Below are positions 55,879 through 64,000 of a stretch of 64,000 bases of DNA, one piece after another. Under the pieces are notes generated by a model. The model searched no databases, was not told the DNA's origin, and worked only from the letters and a program-made list of their open reading frames with translations. The stretch is from Gliomastix tumulicola. Its lineage: Eukaryota > Ascomycota > Sordariomycetes > Hypocreales > Bionectriaceae. The stretch is taken from positions 1,671,015 to 1,735,014 of the forward strand of contig BCHX01000003.1 in assembly GCA_001599755.1 (NCBI GenBank), in the 5' to 3' direction. Numbering within the stretch: position 1 is the first letter of the stretch; the number at the start of each line of letters is the position of its first letter. The position numbers and the translations under genes were made by a program.

Positions 55879-57816
55879 TCAAGAAAAGGTCGCCATGGGA
55901 TTGTGACCATTAGACCCCGTCCCTGTTGAGCCATCGCCGTCGTCTATCGTCTTCCTCCAGTGGTCAGGGAGGCAGACGCAAACCAGGGGGAACGCCTTGA
56001 TCTCGCCCGATGCTGCAGGCGAGCTGTCGCGACGACCGGAAGCATGGGACACGCCGCTGTCTCTCTGCGCTTGTCGTCGAGCATCCCACTCATCGGCACG
56101 CTCACTGAGCATGATTCCAGTGGCCCAGCCATCGTCCCAGATACCGACAACCTTGAGCATGTCGCCTCGGTCGAGACCAAACTCGTCGGATGCCCGAGGC
56201 TGGTACGCCCAGAGGACGGACACGCGGTCGCCTGGGTGGACGTCGTCCTGGGAGTAGTAATCTTTGAAGAATGGAAGCTGCTCAGACTGCTGGCTACCGA
56301 CAGCGGCGGGGGAGAAGCCTTCGGCGCTTGTAGGCGACTGCGGTACGGAGTTAAAGACAGAGTTGCTGGACAAGGAACCATTGCGCCTCATGGCAGCCGG
56401 CGGGGGACGAAGGACGCCACCACGGATATCAGAGCTGGGGCTGTCAAACTCGCTTGTCGAGGACGACTGGGTATTGCTATTGCTGCCTTTGCGTCGCCCA
56501 GCCATGTAAGCTGCTCCGGCCACGGCAGCTCCAGTGCCAGCAGACATGGACTTGCCGCGGTGTTGGGACGAGGAATCGCCAGAATGCCCCTCTAGAGCCG
56601 ACATTCTGGCAATGCGGCCACCCGGAAGTACCTCATAGCCTTGGGGTGCCGTCTGGCCGGTCTGAGACATGCTGCCCGCCCCCTTACGCACAGGGGATGG
56701 CTGGTTGAAGATGCTGCCTTGCTGGCTTCCCTCTCTACGCCTCATGGCGCGGATGCAGAAGAAGAGTGCAGCCGCAAGTAGGGCAACACCGACAAGGGAT
56801 CCAATGACAATGCCCGCGATAGCACCGCCACTGAGGCCACTGTCGTCATCGTTCTTGTCCTCGTTGCTTGAGTCGCCAGTGCTTGTCGGGAGTGCGGTGA
56901 TAGTGGACGCGTCAAAGGTCATGGTTGTGGTGAAGGATGGCAATTCCACCCCTTGGCAACGCTCCTCCACGTTGGCTCGATAGCAGCAGATGTCGGCATC
57001 GTTCCCAGCATCTTTGGAGCAGTGTGCGCACAACCCAATGGTGCTATTGCCGAAACCACAGTTCTCGTCCTCGTTGTCCTCTCCGTTGATGCATGTTCGG
57101 GACGCCAGAGCTCTAGCTGGTAGAGAACATGTAACAAAGTCTGCCCGGATCAGGTCGCCGAGATTTCCATTGGGGTTTGAGCAAAGGCTGTCATCAGACG
57201 TCAGGTACGCCTCGCTCTGTGCGAACTGTGCGCAAGAATCCGCACAAAGGGACGCAGAGGCCTCCTCGGACAAGTTGCAGAGGTCGATGGACCGCTGGAC
57301 GAGAGTGTTGCAAAGAACAGTCTTGGTGAAGCGGGCATACATGTCGTTAGAATTAGTAAGATCGATGTTCCCGCAGCCAAAGACATTCTGATATCTGTGG
57401 AATAGGTCAGCATACCAGCCCCGGATAAGGCTGCCATCCCCCGTGGGGAAGCAAGCAAGCAGGGAGAGAAATGTCGTAGACACGTACTTGGACTGGATGT
57501 ATGAAGTGGCCAGAAACGAGTTGACTTGCTCGTCAAACGTCTCAACATCCGAGACAAATTCCAAGAAAGGACTGGCGACTTGTTAGATCTATGCATTTTT
57601 CGAGAACGTCGTGTTTGGGGGGACATACTAGTCTCGGGTCAGGTTTTCATTTCGGGATATCGAAGCGCCCTGGAAAGCCTGGCAAGCACTCGATCCCTCC
57701 AACGAAACGCACTGATTAGACTGTGCCATAATCAATGCCGGGGCAGTCGAGAGCACGGCCGCAACCGTGCTCTTAACGGATGGCCGTGATCGCCTGGAAG
57801 CTTGCGATTGGCGCAT
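55879..57816 (-). CDS. Single-pass membrane protein with cysteine-rich ectodomain and cytoplasmic SH3 domain
   Basis: Exons 57816-57629, 57571-57488 and 57394-55879 give 595 residues. A basic N-terminus and STVAAVLSTAPALIMAQ form a signal peptide. The ectodomain (to about 265) is cysteine-rich (CGNIDLTNSND, CADSCAQF, CGFGNSTIGLCAHCSKD, CCYRANVEERC). One membrane span follows, AIAGIVIGSLVGVALLAAAL, then a basic stop-transfer RAMRRREG. The cytoplasmic part is S/G/P-rich and ends in an SH3 domain (PGDRVSVLWAYQPRASDEFG, DMLKVVGIWDDGWATG, AFPLVCVCLP). Fungal proteins of this layout are thought to act in cell-surface or wall signalling; the partner is unknown. Intron 2 (57487-57395) is 93 nt and free of stops. 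Confidence 0.85.
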
Positions 57817-59617
57817 CGTGTCGGGTTGTGTCGAATCCCAGAGCGAGGATACAACAGAATTATGACCAAAATTAGATGTGGAAAAAGAAGATGATGATCC
57901 AACGGCCGGCAAAAGGTAGTTTCTTGTCTTGCTCGTTCCAACAATTCAGAGCATCGGACGTATGCGTATTGTCCGACACGAATGGTTGTTGCTGGAAACA
58001 AACAAGAGGACCGGTCGCGAGCGCAAAAAGTGCTGCTGAAACTGAGAATATCGGGTGCCGATTTTGTAGTCGTAACCAAAAAAAAAAAAAAAAAGAGGTA
58101 GCTCTTCTTGTCGTCGGTCGAGGGGATAGTTCAAGTATTCTCGAGGAGTTGATTATTGCAACAATGCTTGCTTGGTGATCGATTTGAAATGCAGATTGGA
58201 GCTCGAGGGCAAAATAACGAGAGACTGAGTTGACGCTGATAACACGAAGCACGCGAGGTGAACGCTGGTCGGTGCAGGACGGTAACGAAAGGCAGGCGAA
58301 GTTCGAGTGCTGGTAAACGAGGGAAGGCGCGCTTGAGTTGTGCGAGTCACGCGAATTAAATCTGAAGTAGGTAGAAAACCCAAGAGTCAGAGACAGGTGA
58401 CGAGCGCATAGAAAGGGGAGGGCGCTAAACAGCTCCGTACAATAGGTATTACTTGATACTTGGCGGTAAGATGCCGTATCGAAATTAATGGCTGGCTCCT
58501 GTCGTGGAGAGGGTATTGTCGCCCGGGAGAAGGAGGAATTGAGCACAATGAAGGCTTCCCAGAATCAATTGTTGGCAAGGGCTGGGCACCACAGCAGGGC
58601 ACGGCTGAAGAAGGAGAGGAGGGGAGGAGAGAGCGGAAGGATAGCGAGGTAATTTTGTTGGCTGGCGGTGGGCAGAGAAAGAGAGAGTGACGGGAAGGGG
58701 CAGCTGGGCGGGCGAGATGAGGGAATCCGTCGCGACGGTTTCGACGTCTGGGTCAACGGCCCAGCCCTGTCAACCACCAGCGAGCTAGCAAAGCACCAGA
58801 GCTATCGTGTTATAGGGCCGTGAGGGTCTGAGGGCCACTGAGCGTGGCTGCGATATTAGAAGGGGGACGCTAACGGGGATCGGGCGTGGGGCGGGAAAAC
58901 GGCGTCCTGCAGGGGAGAATAGCTGCACCGTATCGAATCCGTATTGGAGGTTATTGGGAGGCTTGTTGGGTGCAAACAAAGACCACACACACAGATCATC
59001 ATCAATACTCGGCTACCATCTTCAGGTACGGGTGGGACAGCGGCCATGACAGGCGGCATTGTCACCCAATTGTTCAGGGTCGTACAGAGGCACAAACTGG
59101 TGGCACTACAGTTGAGGTAGCGGCAGCATTGGGTTGGACCGGGTGCATGTCCTCCCCAGTTTCAACCCGTCCGACACGTCATGCGTGCACCGGCGGCGTG
59201 CTGTCCTCGACTGGTGCTGCGTTGTCCGACTCATGCACGCCCGACTCGTCCCATTTATCCATCCGTCCACTTCATGCCCGGCTTGGGGGGGGTTGCTTGT
59301 CACACACTCGTCAGGGCGGCAGTGGTTGGTGGCTCACGAAAAATTGCACCGGACGGAACCAAGCAAACAATGATTAAACGGAACCCGAAAAGATCAATTC
59401 TATACGGTGACTGCCGCAATGACAGAGGGAAGGTGCGTGTCGCGAGATATGGAAACCGCAATTTTGGGGAACAGGGGTGGTTGCCGATAGCGACAAGGAC
59501 CCCGGACCAATCCCCAGCCGCCAACCATTCATCGCGTCCAGATGCTCCTGCAAGGGCCACTTGGCGCATGGATCCATCGCCTGTGTTACCCTGTCCAGCC
59601 CGTTCCATCTGTCTCGA
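57817..59617. other. 1.8 kb promoter region of SH3 gene and 3' flank of RNase H-like gene
   Basis: An A17 run lies at about 58078-58094, with purine-rich text around 58600-58690 (C/T-rich on the coding strand). No gene is supported. Confidence 0.5.
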
Positions 59618-60520
59618 TCAGGCCTCCGTTTCCGTGGCTGCTCGACGCTCGCCAGCAACGAGCGGTGCTTCGTACTCGTACGAGTAGGTGCAAGACAGAG
59701 GCTGGGGCAGCCACTGCGACATGTCTGACTCCCCCACAGCCTCATGCTCCTCCATCAGGGCCAGAGTCCTCTCTGCGATGCCCGTCATGCCGGCTACATG
59801 CATGGTGTACCGCCATCTCACGCTCCCAGCCACCAAGTCCGCAATCTTGTTCCCGCTGATCCGTCCCCTCGGCACCCAGTGCAGCGACAGGTGTCCTCCG
59901 AGCCATTCGAGCTCGCGTGACTGTAGAGCAATAACTCTGAGGAGGTGCCGCTGGCGAGGGACATCAACATCGATGTGAGGAGGGCAGGCCAGTGACTTGA
60001 TCCTGAGCAGCGCGGTTCGCGAGTCGCTGAATATCATTACTAACGGGGAGAAGGTGCTTCCCTGGGACAGGCGTCTCTTAATCTCGCCGATGGCTATGTC
60101 GATGGCCGCGCTGATGGCACACAGCTCCGCATGGCCGACGCATGTCTCAAAGCTGTGTCCAATTCTCCCCGCCCATCTCGAGCCCAGAAGCATTGCCACG
60201 GCATAGCCTGCTGGGCTATCACTGCCCGTCCCTGTGTCGATCGAGGCGCCAGGCCACAGGACCAGCAGTTCCTCTGAGCATGAGACCTCGCTCACTTCGT
60301 ACGCCGCAGCTGTGGCGAAGGAATCATCCGTGATCACCACGTCGCCTCGGAAAGGGACGAGTAGTTCATCCTGGGTCGTCATCCACTTTCCTAGCCTTCT
60401 CTCAAGTCGAGGTGGCGGCTCGATCGCGTCCAGAGGCGAATGCTGGAAGCGAAATGGCAGGTCTTGGTGACCAAAAATATGGAATCCTAGTCGGTCAGGT
60501 GGCTTCGTTCGGTCAGTCAT
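59618..60520 (-). CDS. RNase H-fold protein, possibly a domesticated or decayed copy
   Basis: A 300-residue open frame starts at the ATG giving MTDRTKPPDRLGFH. Residues about 95-240 follow the type-1 RNase H pattern: PAGYAVAML (strand), HAELCAISAAIDIA (catalytic Glu), MIFSDSRTALLRI (catalytic Asp) and LHWVPRGRISGNKIADLVAG (HWVPGHxGIxGNExAD type, last Asp). Where the first catalytic Asp is expected (xYTDGS), the sequence reads LVLWPGASID, so that acid seems replaced by Pro. Such modules in fungi often come from Tad/LINE-type retrotransposon polyproteins, but no reverse transcriptase or repeat flanks are nearby. Codon use looks ordinary. An extra upstream exon cannot be excluded. Confidence 0.65.
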   Translation of the reverse strand: MTDRTKPPDRLGFHIFGHQDLPFRFQHSPLDAIEPPPRLERRLGKWMTTQDELLVPFRGDVVITDDSFATAAAYEVSEVSCSEELLVLWPGASIDTGTGSDSPAGYAVAMLLGSRWAGRIGHSFETCVGHAELCAISAAIDIAIGEIKRRLSQGSTFSPLVMIFSDSRTALLRIKSLACPPHIDVDVPRQRHLLRVIALQSRELEWLGGHLSLHWVPRGRISGNKIADLVAGSVRWRYTMHVAGMTGIAERTLALMEEHEAVGESDMSQWLPQPLSCTYSYEYEAPLVAGERRAATETEA

Positions 60521-60526
60521 AATCAC

Positions 60527-61714
60527 TGCAAGGTCTGTTTCTGTTTATGAGTTTGAGATTGTTCTTTGAGGGTTTCGGCCCGCGCCTCGTTAACGCAACT
60601 CCAGCAGGTGCGAGCAACTTGGTGGTTACAAGACGCCATAGTCATACCTGCCTTCCATACCACAGGATTTATACCTGAAGGACACCGAGAGTCATGTTGA
60701 AGTTAATGCCTGCCAGCCTCCCAGCTGGACATTGATGGTCTGGGCGAGGTTGAAGAGGCTCCAGCCTCCCAGCCAGACATTGATAGCATCGACGGTTTGG
60801 ACAAGGTTAAAGAGGCTGGGCAACTCAGAAACTGGATGCTGGATAAGTAGTCATATCTCTGAAAGGAGCGGCATAACCATCGCATAGGATCACCGAATCG
60901 CTAGTCCCGCCATCCACGCGACAGCGAACGTCATCAACTGCAGTCAGCATGTAGGAGTCACCTGTGTGTTGATAGGTAAGGAGACAACATGAAGTCCGAT
61001 GAGTCGATGCGGATGCGGATGCGAGCTGTAAGACAATATTAATACGATGTCGGGTGATTCTATCCAAAAGTCCGACGTCGTTTATCGATCAATTTCCCAA
61101 TTAATTCATGCAGTCTTATGCTGGACAATTCGGACATCCGAGTCGTGAGGGATTCTCAGGATCGGCGTCTATAACCGCCGCTCGCCGGCCTTTTCTCCTC
61201 TCGCTCCCATGCCTAAGCTCCGACCTTCCGATCTCCCGACCTATTCCAGAACTCGGCCTCACCAACTTTCCCCGGATCTCTAATGAATTGCCTATTCCTC
61301 TAATCCTTATCGAGCACTACTGCGGCTAACGTGTACTATAACTGATAGTCAAGCCCTACCACGTTAAACACCGAGTCTGGATCCCTTGGACGAAGGGGGG
61401 AGTCATAGCTAGGCTCCCCCCGGCCTTCAAACGAGTGCGAGGGCGAGACTTCGCATCGCTCCTGATCTTCGTGATCTTCCTCCACCACGGACTTAGGATC
61501 TTGGGATCCGTGGGCTTGGAAATTTATCCTCCGGCTTCATTGTCTCATGTGTATATATTATCAGCGGCGAGACAGTCCGTTTGCGTCGCCAGACCATCAT
61601 CAACCATCTCTTCAAGATCTACCAGTGATACCCTTCCACTCCTCGTGATACCCTCATCTCTCCTTTTTTTTTTTTTTTTTTTTGGTTTCCTTCCTCTCTA
61701 TCATCCAGTTCGCC
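60527..61714. other. Divergent region RNase H-like/DUF3112-like
   Basis: It contains a diverged two-unit tandem duplication (60711-60822) and a T20 run (61664-61683) about 31 bases before the next start codon. TCATCCAG at 61701-61708 may be the acceptor of a 5' UTR intron. No complete gene is seen. Confidence 0.5.
60711..60822 (+). repeat. Diverged tandem duplication with an open, repeat-like reading frame
   Basis: Two copies of about 48 and 60 bases begin CCAGCCTCCCAG and end GAAGAGGCT or AAAGAGGCT. One plus-strand frame reads PASQLDIDGLGEVEEA then PASQPDIDSIDGLDKVKEA before a stop, while that frame is blocked just upstream. It may be a remnant of a repeat-containing gene. Confidence 0.6.
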
Positions 61715-62656
61715 ATGTCCTCACAAGAGCAGCCCGAGGGGCCGCCTTACCTCCCCAAAGGCGTCCAGCTCGGCGGCGTCCCTACAGTCGGCGTCGACAT
61801 CCCCATCTCGGCCGTCTTCCTCGTCCTCTTCATCGCCGGCGCGGCGACCAACATGACCATCTTCCAGATCAACAAGCGTCGCGGGCACAAGTTCATACTC
61901 TCGGGCGTGTGCTTCGGCTTCTGCATGGCCCGCATCGTCGCCAACGTCATGCGCATCGTCTGGGCCACGCGCCCGCACAACGCGAGCATCGCCATCGCCG
62001 CCTCCATCTTCGCCAACGCGGGCGTCCTCATCCTCTACGTCGTCAACCTCATCTTCCTGCAGCGCGTCGTCCGCGCCCACCACCCGACTGTCGGCTGGAG
62101 CCGCGGCCTGTCCTGGGCCTTCAAGTTCCTGTACTTTGGCATCTTCGCCTGCCTCGTCATGGTCATCACCTCGGTCGTCTACAGCTTCTACACGCTCGAC
62201 CGCGCCGCCCTGACCAAGATCAGGGACGTCCGTCTCGTCGCGAGCGTCTTCCTCGCCATCCTCTCCTTCATCCCCGTGCCGGGCGTCCTCCTCGCCATCC
62301 TCATCCCCGGCAGCGCGCCCGCCGAGGACTTCGGCAAGGGGTCCATGCGGACGAAGGTCGCCCTCATCCTCTTCACGAGCCCGCTGCTCGCCCTCGGCGC
62401 CTGCTTCCGCGCGGGCATCGGCTTCCTCCCCATGCGCACCGCCGAGGACCCGGGCTGGTACAACCACAGGGCGTGCTTCTACGTCTTCAGCTACGTGCTG
62501 GAGCTCGTCGTGCTCTACACGTACACGCTGTCCCGCATGGACCGCCGCTTCCACATCCCCAACGGCAGCAGCGCGCCGGGACACTACACGAACGGTGTGC
62601 CCGACTCTACGCCCCTCGAGGGCTCCGATGCGTCGACGGTGGAAAAGAAGGGGTAG
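61715..62656 (+). CDS. Multi-span fungal membrane protein, DUF3112-like
   Basis: A single exon of 313 residues starts at MSSQEQPEGP, after a T20 tract. Seven hydrophobic segments can be counted: IPISAVFLVLFIAGAA, ILSGVCFGFCMARIVANV, AIAASIFANAGVLILYVVN, FLYFGIFACLVMVITSVVY, LVASVFLAILSFIPVPGVLL, ALILFTSPLLALGACFRAG and FYVFSYVLELVVLYTYTL. QINKRRGHKF sits in the first loop. This pattern matches the uncharacterised fungal DUF3112 family as I remember it; function unknown. The C-terminal tail is hydrophilic. Extreme GC3 bias makes the antisense strand open, which is not a gene. Confidence 0.82.
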   Translation: MSSQEQPEGPPYLPKGVQLGGVPTVGVDIPISAVFLVLFIAGAATNMTIFQINKRRGHKFILSGVCFGFCMARIVANVMRIVWATRPHNASIAIAASIFANAGVLILYVVNLIFLQRVVRAHHPTVGWSRGLSWAFKFLYFGIFACLVMVITSVVYSFYTLDRAALTKIRDVRLVASVFLAILSFIPVPGVLLAILIPGSAPAEDFGKGSMRTKVALILFTSPLLALGACFRAGIGFLPMRTAEDPGWYNHRACFYVFSYVLELVVLYTYTLSRMDRRFHIPNGSSAPGHYTNGVPDSTPLEGSDASTVEKKG

Positions 62657-63205
62657 TGTAGTCAGTCCTTGGGACAATGTATCAGTACGGAACGAGGTTG
62701 ATATAAGCAAAGTCGAGAGTTTGGGAAAATGGGATAGACGGATACATAGATTGGCATGCGGGTTTGGGTCTGATTTGGGTTTGACTCGGACAATCAGTCC
62801 TGGTGGCTCAGCGGGAGGCGTTATAGCTCAACTCAAAATACTTGTCATATAATCACTTAGTAATTATTTATCATTGATGTTCATCTGAACCAAGATTCCG
62901 TCGTTACTCTTGATGTAGCCGTGATTGGAGGTTCGAGAAACGATCACCATTGGTACTGTCATTTTCAGCTTCATAGTTCAACATTATGGAGTATCTTCCG
63001 TTGGGCAGCAGCCAGTTAGAGCACCCAAACCCCGGCGACAAGCAAGTTCAGTACACATTATTGCCCATATCGTAACTGCAGCAGTGGCGCACTGTGTTCC
63101 TTGAAGTGGGATTCGAGATAGTCGTACAGCATTCCGATGCCAAGTCCGGCCCAGAGCAGCACCAGGCGTGTTGTGCCCGTTGCCAGCCCGGGAGGCTCTC
63201 CATGT
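62657..63205. other. Convergent intergenic region DUF3112-like/PP2A
   Basis: 0.5 kb of ordinary 3' flanking sequence; nothing recognised. Confidence 0.5.
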
Positions 63206-64000
63206 TTAGAGGAAGTAGTCCGGCGTGCGTCTCGAGACCATCGGCTCGCCCGCTCGGGGGCAGGGATCGAATTGCAGGCTGTGAGTCTGGTTAGTGCACA
63301 TCAATTAGATTCAGTTCAGTCGTATACTTACAAGGTGTACTTGAGGTGCTCATCGATCTCCATGATGGCAGCTTGGTTACCGCACCGGTAGCAGTAGTTG
63401 GGGGCTGTGAAGTAGGTTAGCTGGGAAAGCCTGCAATCGAAGCACGGAGTCTCGCCATACCCGAGAATATCGTCACCACGTTCCTATCCTGGGACCAGTT
63501 GTAGCCCTCCATAACCAGCTGATGTGCACGGGCAATCAGCGTCAACCCGTTGTTGTGGTTGAACGCCTCTGAGATGTCCTGTCCAAACGTATATCCAGCG
63601 CCGCGAGGGGAGATGCCCCAGCCGCAGCGATCGTCGGGGTCGGACCACAGAAGGTCGCACATGGGGCCCTCGTGGGGAACCTCCTGGATCCGGTCCAGGG
63701 CTCTGATGTTATCCAGGGTGTCAATGCTCGGCGACAGACCGCCGTGAAGGCAAAAGATCTGGTTTTCGATCAGGGCGGTCAGAGGCAGGAAGTCGAAGAG
63801 GTCGGTAAAGTACTTCCAGACATTGGCATTCCCATATTTCCTCAAGCATTCGTCGTAGAAGCCATAGACCTGGGTGATCTGTCGTGACTCGTGGTTTCCA
63901 CGGAGGATGGTGATGCGTTGAGGGTATCGGATTTTGAGGGCGACGAGGAGGGTCACGGTTTCGACCGAGTAGTAGCCACGATCAACATAGTCACCTAAAT
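63206..64000 (-). CDS. PPH21: PP2A catalytic subunit, C-terminal part (5' end outside window)
   Basis: Serine/threonine phosphatase 2A catalytic subunit. Visible exons are 63994-63461, 63404-63332 and 63278-63206; an intron acceptor (ATTTAG) sits at 64000-63995, so the N-terminal exons lie beyond the edge. Metal-binding motifs GDYVDRG and RGNHESRQ, then LHGGLSPSIDTLDNIRALDR, LLWSDPDDRCGWGISPRGAG and APNYCYRCGN, are intact. The C-terminus is RRTPDYFL, the PP2A tail whose final leucine is carboxymethylated in the family and which excludes PP1 and calcineurin. RQITQVYGFYDECLRKYGNA fits PP2A better than Sit4/PP6. Its regulator TAP42 is encoded in the same window. Confidence 0.95.

Noticed and set aside
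59618..60520. Complete LINE/Tad retrotransposon
   Set aside because: Only the RNase H-like part is present; no reverse transcriptase, endonuclease, poly(A) tail or target-site duplication nearby.
61721..62710. 329-codon open frame antisense to the DUF3112-like gene
   Set aside because: Extremely D/E/R/V-rich text expected from the reverse complement of GC3-rich membrane-protein codons.
1..64000. tRNA and rRNA genes
   Set aside because: Visual search for B-box GGTTCRANYCC and cloverleaf arms gave no convincing hit; a tRNAscan-SE run would settle it.

Overview
The window is nuclear DNA from a filamentous ascomycete (Pezizomycotina, most likely a Sordariomycete). The evidence is short introns with GTRAGT-type donors, CTRAC branch points and YAG acceptors, GC-rich third codon positions, gene spacing of 0.4-4 kb, and a gene set typical of fungi. 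No tRNA or rRNA gene, CRISPR array or intact transposon was recognised. Exon models were built by hand from splice motifs, reading-frame continuity and family conservation. The species cannot be named from sequence alone.

Layout: 1-9 kb holds the 3' part of BMS1 (ribosome biogenesis), a reticulon and a Gyp5-like Rab GAP. After a 2.9 kb gene-free stretch come a Yvc1/TRP-type vacuolar cation channel (11.9-15.7 kb) and an orphan 805-residue BTB-like protein (16.9-19.3 kb). Next, on the minus strand, are TAP42 and DNA topoisomerase II (20.2-27.3 kb). A 4.1 kb intergenic region follows, containing a run of 93 consecutive G, then an APSES/KilA-N DNA-binding protein (31.4-33.4 kb) and the cochaperone CNS1. 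The stretch from 35.8 to 51.6 kb holds three unrelated MFS transporters (ZIFL/TetA-like, HIAT1/TetA-like and a 14-TM VBA-like one), a Fhit-type HIT hydrolase, the splicing factor CDC5/CEF1 and an atypical hexokinase. From 52.8 kb come a GILT-like thiol-reductase homologue whose coding end overlaps the scavenger decapping enzyme DCS1, a membrane-anchored SH3 protein, an RNase H-fold protein that seems to lack one catalytic acid, a multi-TM DUF3112-like membrane protein, and the 3' part of the PP2A catalytic subunit gene running off the right edge.

Most genes are conserved housekeeping genes with independent jobs, and nothing looks like a biosynthetic cluster or defence island. Some are functionally linked without being adjacent: TAP42 and the PP2A catalytic subunit (TOR signalling), CNS1 (chaperone), and two HIT-superfamily nucleotide hydrolases (Fhit-like and DcpS). 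The points most worth a second look are the poly-G tract, the GILT/DCS1 overlap, an 18-nt microexon in the hexokinase, an array of branch-point words in one MFS intron, a stop-free 93-nt intron in the SH3 gene, and the probably inactive RNase H-fold protein.
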